A DNA stretch of 55,712 bases. It comes from Bifidobacterium breve. GTDB taxonomy: Bacteria; Actinomycetota; Thermoleophilia; Solirubrobacterales; Solirubrobacteraceae. Positions within the stretch are counted from its first letter, which is position 1. Each line of letters starts with the position of its first letter. Location of the stretch: assembly GCA_945878865.1 (NCBI GenBank), contig CAMCUD010000026.1, positions 1-55,712 on the forward strand. Direction: 5' to 3'. The position numbers and the translations under genes are program-made. Of the stretch, positions 15,542 through 23,468 are shown piece after piece. The notes under the pieces are model-generated. The model saw nothing but the letters and a program-made list of their open reading frames with translations. It did no database searches and was not told the origin of the DNA.

Positions 15542-17008
15542 GTGCCCGGTCGAGCCCTGCTGACCATCCTGGCGGCCGCTGCGCTCCTCGCTCCCGCCGC
15601 CGCTCGCGCAGACGACGTGCCGCGCCCCGGCAGCGCGGGGCTCGGCGACCTCGCTCAGCCGATGCTCGGAAACGGCGGCTACGACGTCACGCACTGGGAT
15701 CTCGACCTGCGCTTCACCGACGACCTGTCGGCCTACGGCGCGACGACCCAGGTCAGCGCCCGGGCGACCCAGGCGCTCTCGCGCTTCGACCTCGCCCTCG
15801 TGGGAGGCGGCGTCGACGCCGTCACCGTCGACGGCCTCACCGCCACGTGGACGCGGACGGCGACCGAGCTGCAGATCACGCCACCCCGCGCGATCCAGGC
15901 GGGCACGCCCTTCCGGGTGGCGGTGACGGTGCACAAGCCCGTCGTCACCGTCGCGTCGGTGTGGACGTCACGCTCGGTCACGCCCACCATCGCGCGCCAG
16001 GATGACTGGGTCGAGACGTCGTTTCAGCCGTCCGGCGCCCGCCGGCTCGCCGCGTTCGCCGACCATCCCGCCCAGAAGGCGCCAGCGGCGATCACCCTGA
16101 CTGCCCCGTCGCGGTTCAACGCGATCGCCAACGGCGAGCTTGTCGGCAGCCGCCGCAACACGACCACGACGACGCGGACGTTCCGCTCGGCTGAGCCGCT
16201 CGCGCCCGAGCTCCTGCAGGTCATCGTGGGGAGGTTCGGCGTCCTGCGGTCGGCCGGCCCCGGCGGCGTGCGGCTGCGCCACGTCGTCCCGCGCGGCCGC
16301 GCGCGGGCGGTCGCGCCGGGGCTGCGGATCGTCAGCCGCGGCCTGGCGTTCCTGCAGGCGCGGCTCGGCCCGCTGCCGCTGCGCCAGTACGGGGTCGTCG
16401 CGGCGCCCGTCATCGCCGGAGGTGAGCTGGAGAGCCAGGGCCTGACGCTGCTGTGGGGGCGCGGGCTCACCGGCCAAGGGCTGAGCTGGGGCTACGACGG
16501 CACGATCGTCCACGAGACCGCGCACGAGTGGTTCGGTAACAGCGTGTCGCCCCGGCGCTGGACCGACCTGTGGCTCAACGAGGGCCACGCGACGTACTAC
16601 GAGCTGCTGTGGGGCGACGCGCAGGGCGAGCTGGGGCTCGACCGCACCATGCGCCAGATCTACGAGCGGCGCGCCGGGTCGCTGCTCGCGCGCTACGGCC
16701 CGCTCGCCGCACCGCACGGATCGCCGTGGGGCCCGGGCCTCAGCCCGTTCAGCAACCTCGTCTACGAGGTCGGGGCGCTCGCCCTCTACGCCCTGCGGCT
16801 CGAGGTCGGCGACGACACGTTCACGCGGATCGAGCGGACCTGGGTGGCGCGACACCGCCACGGTGTTGCGGGAACGGACGATTTCATCGCGCTGGCAGGC
16901 GAGGTGGCAGGCCGCGACCTCGGGCCGTTCCTGCGGCCGTGGCTCGAGGGGCGGACGGTGCCGCCGATGCCCGGGCGCCCCGACTGGAAGCCGGCTGCAC
17001 GCGCCTGA
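15542..17008 (+). CDS. Secreted M1 family metallopeptidase
   Basis: This 488-residue protein has a signal peptide (cut near residue 23, ARA-DD) and a gluzincin core HETAH (324-328) with the third zinc ligand Glu347 exactly 19 residues later in LWLNEGHA. The M1 exopeptidase motif GxMEN is replaced by GGELES (293-298), so the Glu is kept but the Asn is not. The N-terminal beta saddle is recognisable (HWDLDLRFTD). The C-terminal helical domain of large aminopeptidases is short here. It probably acts outside the membrane on peptides. GTG 15542 lies three bases after the glycerate kinase stop. Confidence 0.88.
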   Translation: MPGRALLTILAAAALLAPAAARADDVPRPGSAGLGDLAQPMLGNGGYDVTHWDLDLRFTDDLSAYGATTQVSARATQALSRFDLALVGGGVDAVTVDGLTATWTRTATELQITPPRAIQAGTPFRVAVTVHKPVVTVASVWTSRSVTPTIARQDDWVETSFQPSGARRLAAFADHPAQKAPAAITLTAPSRFNAIANGELVGSRRNTTTTTRTFRSAEPLAPELLQVIVGRFGVLRSAGPGGVRLRHVVPRGRARAVAPGLRIVSRGLAFLQARLGPLPLRQYGVVAAPVIAGGELESQGLTLLWGRGLTGQGLSWGYDGTIVHETAHEWFGNSVSPRRWTDLWLNEGHATYYELLWGDAQGELGLDRTMRQIYERRAGSLLARYGPLAAPHGSPWGPGLSPFSNLVYEVGALALYALRLEVGDDTFTRIERTWVARHRHGVAGTDDFIALAGEVAGRDLGPFLRPWLEGRTVPPMPGRPDWKPAARA

Positions 17009-17033
17009 CCGCGGCCGAGACGCACGCGCTGCG

Positions 17034-18146
17034 ATGCTGTGGGGCCCCGTCGTGCCCGCCCCCACCCGCAATCTTCAGCTGCCGCCCCAGCTCTCGCGCC
17101 GCGCCGTCGTGGTGGGCGCGGGCTCCTTCGGCACCGCCGTCGCGGTGCTGCTCGCCCGCGGCGGCCTGCGCACGACGCTGCAGACGCGCACACCCGAGCA
17201 GGCAGCGCAGCTGATCGCCACGCACGTCAACGAGACGTACCTGCCCAACGTCGAGCTGCCGCAGACGCTGCGGATCGAGTCGCTCGACGCCGGTCTGGCC
17301 CGCGCCGACTACGTCTTCCTCGGCGTCCCGTCGGTCGGGCTGCGCGAACTCATCGCCGCGCTGCCGGAGCGCGGCCTGCGGCCCAAGACGCCGATCATCT
17401 CGCTGGCGAAGGGGCTCGTCGGGCCCGAAGGCTCGCCGCCCACCCTCGTCCTCAACGAGCAGTTCGGCGCCAAGCGCGTCGCGTGTGTCGGCGGTCCGTC
17501 ACACGCGCAGGAGATGGTCACCGCGGGCGCGGGGCTGGTCGCGGCGTCGGCGAACGAGGACCTCGCGCAGACGATCGCCGGCGTGTTCATCCGCGCGGGC
17601 GTCGTATGCGAGGAATCCAACGACCCCGTGGGCGTCGAGCTGTCCGGCGCCGCGAAGAACGCCGCCGCGCTCGCCGCGGGCGCCACGCAGGCGCAGGGGC
17701 TGAACGCCGCCGGCGCGGCGGCCGGCCACATCTTCGCTGAGGTCTGGCGGTTCGCCGCCCAGCTCGGCGCACGGCCGGAGTCGATGGTCGGCCTGGCGGG
17801 CACCGGCGACCTGGTCGCCACCGTGCTCGCACCGGGCAGTCGCAACCGGCGCGCCGGTGAGCTCCTGGCCGCCGGGGTCCGGGGCGAGGACATCCCCGCG
17901 CGCGTGGGGCAGGCCGTCGAATCGCTCGAGACCGTGCCGCTGCTCGCCCGCGCGCTGCAGCGTGCGCAGGTCGAGGCGCCTGTGACGACCGGCCTGTCCC
18001 GGCTCATCAGCGGCGACCTGCCCCTCGACGACTGGGTCGCCCTGGTGCGCACGACCGTGCCGCCGCGGGCGCGCTGGCGCGAGCGCCGCGCGGGCGTCTG
18101 GGATCGCATGCGCGACCGGGTCACCCGCCGGGATCACGACGCATGA
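17034..18146 (+). CDS. GpsA-like NAD(P)-dependent dehydrogenase
   Basis: This 370-residue protein has the architecture of NAD(P)-glycerol-3-phosphate dehydrogenase: Rossmann motif GAGSFGTA (28-35), SLAKGLV, GGPSHAQE, the catalytic Lys in AAKNAAALAAG, GLAGTGDLVAT and SRNRR. The ARTALITRG segment of typical GpsA is replaced by AAGAAAGHI, so two usual Arg residues are missing. It may still make glycerol-3-phosphate, or be a divergent paralog with another phospho-substrate. It has a short N-terminal extension of about 20 residues. Its stop overlaps the next SDR start in ATGA, so the two are coupled. Confidence 0.82.
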   Translation: MLWGPVVPAPTRNLQLPPQLSRRAVVVGAGSFGTAVAVLLARGGLRTTLQTRTPEQAAQLIATHVNETYLPNVELPQTLRIESLDAGLARADYVFLGVPSVGLRELIAALPERGLRPKTPIISLAKGLVGPEGSPPTLVLNEQFGAKRVACVGGPSHAQEMVTAGAGLVAASANEDLAQTIAGVFIRAGVVCEESNDPVGVELSGAAKNAAALAAGATQAQGLNAAGAAAGHIFAEVWRFAAQLGARPESMVGLAGTGDLVATVLAPGSRNRRAGELLAAGVRGEDIPARVGQAVESLETVPLLARALQRAQVEAPVTTGLSRLISGDLPLDDWVALVRTTVPPRARWRERRAGVWDRMRDRVTRRDHDA

Positions 18147-18844
18147 GCGACCGGCCCGTCGCCGTCGTCACCGGCGGCAACCGCGGCATCGGGCGGGAGG
18201 TGTGCCGGCAGCTCGCCGCGGCGGGATACGCCGTGCGGCTCGGCGCACGCGACGCGGCCAGAGGTGAGGCCACGGCGGCGGAGCTAGGCCCGGACGTGCG
18301 CGCGCTCGCGTTGGACGTCGCCGATCACGACAGCGTGGCGGCGGCCGCCGAGCGGGTCGCCGCAGAGGACGGCCGCTGCGACGCGCTCGTCAACAACGCG
18401 GCGATCCACTACGACTGGGACGCCTTCGCCGCGAGCGCGGACCTCGGGATCGTGCACGAGGCGATGGAGACCAACCTGTTCGGCGCCTGGGACGTAACGC
18501 TCGCGTTCCTGCCGCTGCTGCGGGCCGCGCCGAGCGCGCGGATCGTCAACGTCTCGAGCCAGGCCGGCTCGCTGGCGACAATGGGCGGCGGCACGCCGGC
18601 CTACCACGTCAGCAAGGCCGCGCTGAACGCCTTCACCCTGACGCTCGCCGACGAGCTGCACGGCTCGGGCGTGCTCGTCAACGCGGTCTGCCCCGGCTGG
18701 ACGTACTCCGGCGAGGGCGGCATGGGCGCGCCCGGCGGGCGGCCGATCGAGGACGGCGCGGCGAGCGTCGTCTGGGGCGTGCTGCTCGCCGACGGCGGGC
18801 CGACCGGGGGCTTCTTCCGGGACGGCCGGCCGCTTCCCTGGTGA
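18143..18844 (+). CDS. Short-chain dehydrogenase/reductase (SDR)
   Basis: This 233-residue SDR has TGGNRGIG for NADP(H) binding (10-17), LVNNAA, the catalytic Ser in VNVSS and YHVSK, followed by PGWTYS...G. It resembles carbonyl-reductase-like SDRs (human CBR1 type). The gene starts in the ATGA overlap with the GpsA-like gene and ends a run of closely spaced genes that begins at 13320. Substrate unknown. Confidence 0.88.
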   Translation: MSDRPVAVVTGGNRGIGREVCRQLAAAGYAVRLGARDAARGEATAAELGPDVRALALDVADHDSVAAAAERVAAEDGRCDALVNNAAIHYDWDAFAASADLGIVHEAMETNLFGAWDVTLAFLPLLRAAPSARIVNVSSQAGSLATMGGGTPAYHVSKAALNAFTLTLADELHGSGVLVNAVCPGWTYSGEGGMGAPGGRPIEDGAASVVWGVLLADGGPTGGFFRDGRPLPW

Positions 18845-18868
18845 GGGAGACCACACGGGAATGCAGTA

Positions 18869-18882
18869 TTTGGGTACCCTAA
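18869..18882 (+). promoter_or_regulatory. Candidate iron/heme operator upstream of first htaA-like gene
   Basis: The sequence is TTTGG, GTAC, CCTAA, a near-perfect 14-bp palindrome 43 bases before ATG 18926. It matches the boxes at 27397-27410 and 39776-39789 in half sites and spacing. Two bases before it TAT extends the left side, as at the second htaA gene, so it may overlap a -10 element (TATTTG). Confidence 0.6.
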
Positions 18883-18925
18883 CTCCTACCCGCAGGGTCG
18901 GATACCCCGACGGGGCAGGAACCCA

Positions 18926-20230
18926 ATGCACCGGATCCCCATCATTCTTCTCGCGGCGGCAGCTGCGCTGGGTAGCGCGGACAGTGGCCTCGCCGCGTCA
19001 CCCGAGCCGCTGAAGATCGCGCTCGCGTCTCCCGCCAAGGGGGGCGCACCCGCTGCCTTCGCCGGAACCCGCCTCACCGTCGGCACCCCCGCGACGTCGA
19101 CCCGCACGACGCTGAGCCTGCCTGCGGGCACCGCGACCCTGGGCGCCACCTCGCGCGTCGCGCTCGAGGGCTCGCTGACCTTCACGGCGGGCGCGCGGCG
19201 GGCGACGGTCACGCGGCTCACGCTCGTCGCGACGGCGAAGGGCCTGACCGTCAGCGGGCGCACGGGCGGCCGCACGATCACCGTGCTCACCAGCCGGACG
19301 GGCACCGCGGCCAAGGCCGGCGCCGCCGAGCTGAAGCTCCGCCGTGCCGCGCTGAAGCTCGCGCCCGCAGGCGCCACGCGGCTCGGCCGTCAGCTGCGCC
19401 GCACGCTGCGCCCCGGCACCACGCTCGGCGTCGTGAGCGGCACGCTGCGGACCGCCGCGGCGGCCGAGACCCCGGCGGCCAGCGGCACGCCGACCACGCC
19501 CGGCGCGGGGCCGTCCGCCACCGCGCCGGCGCCCGCCCCGCCGACGACCACCACCCCCGCCTCGACGACGCCGACCACCACGACGCCGACGACGCCCACG
19601 CCTCCGCCCTTCACCGGCCCGTTCGCCGAGGCGTGCCTGAGCCAGCAGACCTTCGGCGCGCTCACCCCCGAGAGCGTGGGCGTGCCGACGCTGCCCGGCA
19701 GCAGCGCGGCCACCAGCGCGACCCTGACCTGGGACCTGCGCCCGTCGTTCGTCGACTACGTCGGCATGGGCGGGCGGGTCGCGACGTGGAACGGCGCGAC
19801 GTACACCGCGGGCAGCGGCTTCACGTTCACGTTCGAGTCGGCGACCGTCGACGGCACGCGCACCGTCGCGCAGTTCCGCGGGCGGATCGACTTCTGCTAC
19901 CCGGACCACTACTTCCGGATCGCGCTCGCCGACCCGATCGTGGTGATCGACGGCGGCCAGCCGCGCATCATCATGACCGGCGACTCGTACCAGGGCGTCC
20001 CGCCGACGCCGGCGACGCAGATCCAGGCGCGCCGCGTCGTCTTCGCCACGTTCACCGACCCCGGCTCGACGCTCTCGGCGACGACGCGCACATGGACGGT
20101 GCCCGCCAGCCCCGGCACGAAGCTGACGACCGAGGGCGCGGACATCGCCAACGCGACGAGCAGCCCCGGCTCCGGCCTCTGGGGCAAGGACCTGCCGTTC
20201 GGCGGCTTCACGCTGCGCGTCACGTCCTGA
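18926..20230 (+). CDS. Secreted HtaA-domain heme-binding protein
   Basis: This 434-residue protein has a signal peptide (cut near residue 24, LAA-SPE). Residues 25-175 form a beta-rich region of Thr/Arg-rich repeats seen in other secreted proteins here, followed by a Pro/Thr linker (about 180-235) and an HtaA domain (about 265-434: TLTWDLRPSFVDYV...FRGRIDFCYPDHYFRIALADPIVVIDG). In Corynebacterium, HtaA domains bind heme through a conserved Tyr and His; candidates here are Tyr in SFVDYV and the His in PDHYF. It has no C-terminal membrane helix. An AGGAA lies eight bases before ATG, and the candidate iron/heme box is upstream. It heads the plus-strand half of the heme locus. Confidence 0.85.
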   Translation: MHRIPIILLAAAAALGSADSGLAASPEPLKIALASPAKGGAPAAFAGTRLTVGTPATSTRTTLSLPAGTATLGATSRVALEGSLTFTAGARRATVTRLTLVATAKGLTVSGRTGGRTITVLTSRTGTAAKAGAAELKLRRAALKLAPAGATRLGRQLRRTLRPGTTLGVVSGTLRTAAAAETPAASGTPTTPGAGPSATAPAPAPPTTTTPASTTPTTTTPTTPTPPPFTGPFAEACLSQQTFGALTPESVGVPTLPGSSAATSATLTWDLRPSFVDYVGMGGRVATWNGATYTAGSGFTFTFESATVDGTRTVAQFRGRIDFCYPDHYFRIALADPIVVIDGGQPRIIMTGDSYQGVPPTPATQIQARRVVFATFTDPGSTLSATTRTWTVPASPGTKLTTEGADIANATSSPGSGLWGKDLPFGGFTLRVTS

Positions 20231-20271
20231 CCCACCACGACTTCCCACGCCCGAAAGGACACCCCGAACCC

Positions 20272-21360
20272 ATGACCACGAAGACGCGTCGGATCGCCGG
20301 CGGCCTCGCGGCCGCGGCGGCCGCCACCGCCCTGACCCCGGCCGCAGCGCACGCGACGGTCGACGTCACCGCGGCGAGCCTGGCGTGGAGCCAGGTCAAC
20401 GTCTACGACACGACGCAGCCGGCCGGCACGTACCGCACGTTCCTCGGCTACGCGACGAACACCGTCGGCGGCGCCGGCGCGTCGAACGGCACGGCCACGG
20501 TCAGCGACGGTGCCACCTTGACCGGCCCGGCCGGCTGGGCGCCGCCCACCGCGCCGAAGACCGTCATCGACGGCACCTCCCCGCGCGGGATCGACAAGAC
20601 GTACACGATCACCTACCCGGACGCCGCGACGCCGGGCACGTACGACATCGCGTCGGCGAAGCTCAGCCTGTCGTTCACGGGCGCGTTCACGTTCCGCGTC
20701 CATCCGTCGTTCTTCCCGCCGGCGGGCGCGCCGATCTCGATCGAGAACCCGAAGGTCGAGATCAACGGCACGACGGGCACGCTCATCGCCTCCGGCCAGG
20801 GCGGCTCGACGCTCGGCGCCACCTCGCCGTACACGGACACGACAGTGTTCAACCTCGACCTGTCAAACGCGTGGATCGTCGACCACGTCGACGGCAGCTC
20901 GACGATCGGCAACATCGTCCCGTCGATCGCGACGACCACGGTGTTCAGCTCGTCGTATCCGGTCGGCTCCGGCCCGAACCGCGACCCCGCGACCTTCGGC
21001 GCGTTCGCGATCCGCGTCGCGGCGCCGGCAGAGCCCGCGATCCCGGCCACGCCGGTGCAGGGCCCGAAGGGCGACACCGGTCCGCAGGGCGCGCCTGGCC
21101 CGCAGGGCCCCAAGGGCGACACCGGAACGGCGGGTGCAAGCAGCCAGCCCACGATCCGCGTGTACACGCTCGCCAAGGCGCCGTTCGGCAGCAAGTCCGT
21201 GCACGTCACGGTCCTCGGCCGCAAGAACCGCCCGTTGACCGTCGGCACGGTCAAGGGCAAGACCCTGAAGGTCAAGCTCTCGCTCACCAAGGGCACCTAC
21301 AAGCTCCAGCGGACCAACCGGTTCGTCAAGCAGCGGACCGCCCGCATCTCGGTCGGCTGA
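20272..21360 (+). CDS. Secreted HtaA-like protein with collagen-like segment
   Basis: This 362-residue protein has a signal peptide (cut near residue 25, AHA-TVD). Residues 28-245 resemble a divergent HtaA domain: ASLAWSQVNVYD at the start and FTFRVHPSFF...ISIENPKVEINGTTGTLIAS later. Then come about nine Gly-X-Y triplets (GPKGDTGPQGAPG...), a collagen-like stalk, and a basic C-terminal domain (about 297-362) of unknown type. It starts 41 bases after the first htaA-like gene with a GAAAGGA ribosome binding site, so they are probably one transcript. It could display the heme-binding domain away from the surface. A strong hairpin follows the stop. Confidence 0.75.
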   Translation: MTTKTRRIAGGLAAAAAATALTPAAAHATVDVTAASLAWSQVNVYDTTQPAGTYRTFLGYATNTVGGAGASNGTATVSDGATLTGPAGWAPPTAPKTVIDGTSPRGIDKTYTITYPDAATPGTYDIASAKLSLSFTGAFTFRVHPSFFPPAGAPISIENPKVEINGTTGTLIASGQGGSTLGATSPYTDTTVFNLDLSNAWIVDHVDGSSTIGNIVPSIATTTVFSSSYPVGSGPNRDPATFGAFAIRVAAPAEPAIPATPVQGPKGDTGPQGAPGPQGPKGDTGTAGASSQPTIRVYTLAKAPFGSKSVHVTVLGRKNRPLTVGTVKGKTLKVKLSLTKGTYKLQRTNRFVKQRTARISVG

Positions 21361-21365
21361 TGCAC

Positions 21366-21399
21366 GGCGGGGCTGCGGTGGGATGGCCGCAGCCCCGCC
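21366..21399 (+). terminator. Strong stem-loop after the htaA-like pair
   Basis: Thirteen bases GGCGGGGCTGCGG (21366-21378) pair perfectly with CCGCAGCCCCGCC (21387-21399) around an eight-base loop, six bases after the stop of the collagen-bearing protein. There is no long T run, only TCCTACGCTTT, as is common in high-GC genomes. Confidence 0.75.
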
Positions 21400-21410
21400 T
21401 CCTACGCTTT

Positions 21411-21452
21411 GCGACACCCGTCGCGACGTTTATCGACACCTGTCGCTAACAT
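21411..21452 (+). promoter_or_regulatory. Tandem operators and leaderless promoter of the hugZ-like gene
   Basis: Two 14-base near-copies, GCGACACCCGTCGC (21411-21424) and TCGACACCTGTCGC (21433-21446), each form an inverted repeat and are spaced 22 bases apart, about two helical turns. TAACAT (21447-21452) follows directly and ends seven bases before ATG 21460. A regulator bound here would cover the -35 and touch the -10. Confidence 0.55.
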
Positions 21453-21459
21453 TCGGTCC

Positions 21460-22299
21460 ATGACCGTCGACGTCGTCACCGTGCCGACCGATCACGACGC
21501 TCCCTCCGAGCTGTTCGAGGTCCCCGGCCCGCTCACCACCCCCGCCGGCGTCGCAGAGCGCCGCCGCACCCCAGCCGAGCACGCCCGCTCGCTCGTGCAG
21601 AACTCCATCCTCGGCACGCTGTCGACGCTCACGCGCGACGGCGACCCGTGGGGCTCGCTCGTCTCCTACGGCGTCCTGGAGGACGGCTCGCCCGTCTTCC
21701 TCGTCTCGCGCCTGGCCGAGCACACCCGCAACCTCGAAGGCGACCCGCGCGCGAGCCTCGTCGTCGCCGAGCAGGCCCGGGAAGGCGATCCCCTGGACCA
21801 CGGCCGCGTGACGCTCGCCGGCCGCGTCGTGCGCCCCGAGGGCGAGCGCCTAGCCGCTGCGCGTGCGGCGCATCTCGCCGCCGTCCCCTCCGCGCAGATC
21901 TACATCGACTTCGGCGACTTCTCGCTGTTCGTGCTCGAGGTCGAGCGCGTCCGCTGGGTCGGCGGCTTCGGCCGGATGGACTCGACGAACGCCGAGCAGT
22001 ACCGCGACGCCGAGCCCGACCCGGTCACGCCCCACGCCGCGTACGCGATCAGCCACCTCAACGAGGACCACGCCGACGCGCTCCTCGAGATGGCGCGCCA
22101 GTTGGCCGGCTACACAGACGCGACGGAGGCGACGTGTGTGCGCGCCGACCGCTACGGCCTCGACCTCAAGCTCCGCACGCCGCGCGGTGTCGCGCACGAC
22201 GTGCGGGTGACGTTCACCGAGCCGTGCACGGAGCCGAACGGGCTTCGGGCCGCGACCGTGGACCTGGCCAAGAGGGCGCGCGCCGCGGCAGCGGCATAG
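21460..22299 (+). CDS. HugZ-like heme-degrading protein (PNPOx-like fold plus DUF2470)
   Basis: This 279-residue protein has an N-terminal split-barrel FMN-binding-like domain (residues 35-180: HARSLVQNSILGTLSTLTRDGDPWGSLVSYG, SRLAEHTRNLEGDPRASLVV, FGDFSLFVLEVERVRWVGGFG) and a C-terminal DUF2470 domain with HLNEDHADALLEMA. This pairing is typical of HugZ/HutZ heme oxygenases, which bind heme and open the ring to release iron. It lies inside the heme locus, which supports that role. The start is the leaderless ATG after TAACAT. Tandem operator repeats suggest control separate from the TTWGG boxes of the htaA genes. Confidence 0.82.
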   Translation: MTVDVVTVPTDHDAPSELFEVPGPLTTPAGVAERRRTPAEHARSLVQNSILGTLSTLTRDGDPWGSLVSYGVLEDGSPVFLVSRLAEHTRNLEGDPRASLVVAEQAREGDPLDHGRVTLAGRVVRPEGERLAAARAAHLAAVPSAQIYIDFGDFSLFVLEVERVRWVGGFGRMDSTNAEQYRDAEPDPVTPHAAYAISHLNEDHADALLEMARQLAGYTDATEATCVRADRYGLDLKLRTPRGVAHDVRVTFTEPCTEPNGLRAATVDLAKRARAAAAA

Positions 22300-22305
22300 C
22301 CCTCG

Positions 22306-22797
22306 TCAGGGCGCCGGCGTCGTCGCGAAGGTCAACCGCACCGCGCGGGCGACCTGGCTCGGCACGCGGCACGCGCGGCGCGTACGCCACCCGGTGCGGC
22401 GCCGCTTGCCGTTGACCATCCGGTACTTCGCGGTGCGGATCGTGCCGCAGTACTTCCCCGGCCCGAACGTGCCGTCCTGACCCCACGGGGAGAAGAACGG
22501 CGACGCCGCCGGCTCGTCGCTGACGGTGATCAGCGCCCCGAGCGTGAGCCCGGCCGCGGTGGCGAGCTGCTGGGCGCGCACGCGGCCGTCGGCGATCGCC
22601 TTCGGCAGCGCCTTATCCCGGGCCGCGGCGACCGCCGCCGCGATCGAGTCCTGGCTCCTGCGGTTCCTGGGCGCGGGCTTGACCGAGCCCGTGCCGACGG
22701 CCTGCACGGTGGGCTGCGCGGCGTCCTGCGCGCGAGCCGCGCCCGGCAGGACGAGGGAGCACGCGCAGGCGAGCAGGACGACACGGGTTCCGGACAT
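22306..22797 (-). CDS. Secreted SIMPL (DUF541) family protein, short
   Basis: This 163-residue protein has a signal peptide (cut near residue 24, ARA-QD) and a region like the C-terminal half of SIMPL/DUF541 domains (AVAAARDKALPKAIADGRVRAQQLATAAGLTLGALITVSDEP). Typical members are about 230 residues, so this one lacks part of the N-terminal subdomain. The last 50 residues are basic with two Cys (KYCGTIRTAKY...RRACRVP) that may form a disulfide. ATG 22797 has AAAGG seven bases upstream. Function unknown. It ends six bases from the convergent hugZ-like gene. Confidence 0.7.
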   Translation of the reverse strand: MSGTRVVLLACACSLVLPGAARAQDAAQPTVQAVGTGSVKPAPRNRRSQDSIAAAVAAARDKALPKAIADGRVRAQQLATAAGLTLGALITVSDEPAASPFFSPWGQDGTFGPGKYCGTIRTAKYRMVNGKRRRTGWRTRRACRVPSQVARAVRLTFATTPAP

Positions 22798-22810
22798 GGA
22801 AGGGCCTTTC

Positions 22811-22828
22811 AGTGGGGACATGTCCACT
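22811..22828. promoter_or_regulatory. Palindrome between SIMPL gene and tetR gene
   Basis: GGACATGTCC at 22816-22825 is a perfect ten-base palindrome; the flanks AGTGG and ACTG extend it imperfectly. It lies 19 bases before the SIMPL start and about 40 bases after the end of the neighbouring tetR gene, so it is a candidate operator. Confidence 0.4.
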
Positions 22829-22864
22829 GATCATTGCAAGCCGACCATTTCGGCCCGCGCGAGT

Positions 22865-23443
22865 TCAGACGGCGGCCACGAGCCGCGCGCTGCGCGTGGT
22901 CTCGTCGATGACCGTCTGAAGGTCCAGCTCGCGGCGGTGGAGCATCCGCACCCCGGTGTTCACGAGCCCCTGGACGTGCTGCGCGGTCATCTCCGGGCGG
23001 GGATGCCCCAGCTCGCGCAAGCGCTCCTCGAGGACCTCGGCGGGCTTGTAGGCGATCGCGCCGATGCGGGAGCGGGCCTCGGGGCCGAGCGGCGCGTCGC
23101 CGAGCGCCTCGGCCAGGCGGTGATGGCCGGTGGCGACCAGGCGCAGCTGCCCGCCGACGAACGCGGTGACCGTGTCGTCGACGTTCGTCGCGACGGCCAT
23201 CGCGTCGCGCAGCTCCTGCAGCCAGTACGGCAGATCGCGCTCGCAGACCTGCGCGACGATGTCGTCGCGCGAGGAGAAGTACCGGTACACCGAATTGCGG
23301 GCCAGGCCGGTCTTCTCACCCAATGCGCGGAAGGTCAGCGCCTCGAACCCGTCATCGAGGAGGATCTTCTCGGCGGCGTCGAGCAGCGCGACGTGCTGCT
23401 GCTCGCGGTGCTCCGCGACGGTGTCGGCATCGATCCGAGGCAC
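22865..23443 (-). CDS. TetR family transcriptional regulator in the heme locus
   Basis: This 192-residue protein has an HTH at residues 15-65 (VALLDAAEKILLDDGFEALTFRALGEKTGLARNSVYRYFSSRDDI) and a helical C-terminal domain. GTG 23443 is chosen because TACACT (minus strand, 23455-23450) ends six bases upstream, giving a leaderless start 25 bases after the HmuV-like ATPase gene. It therefore has its own promoter although it follows the transporter operon. It may control the neighbouring SIMPL or hugZ-like genes, which have palindromic upstream sites; that is inferred from position. Confidence 0.85.
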   Translation of the reverse strand: MPRIDADTVAEHREQQHVALLDAAEKILLDDGFEALTFRALGEKTGLARNSVYRYFSSRDDIVAQVCERDLPYWLQELRDAMAVATNVDDTVTAFVGGQLRLVATGHHRLAEALGDAPLGPEARSRIGAIAYKPAEVLEERLRELGHPRPEMTAQHVQGLVNTGVRMLHRRELDLQTVIDETTRSARLVAAV

Positions 23444-23468
23444 CCCGGGAGTGTACGGGGCACGCGCG

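Noticed and set aside
19520-19610. ACCACGACGCC-type short repeats
   Set aside because: They encode the Pro/Thr linker of the HtaA protein and have no independent structure.
21058-21140. Repeated GGGCCC-AAGGGCGACACCGG units as a possible tandem DNA repeat or small CRISPR
   Set aside because: The repetition follows Gly-X-Y codons of the collagen-like segment, with no spacers.
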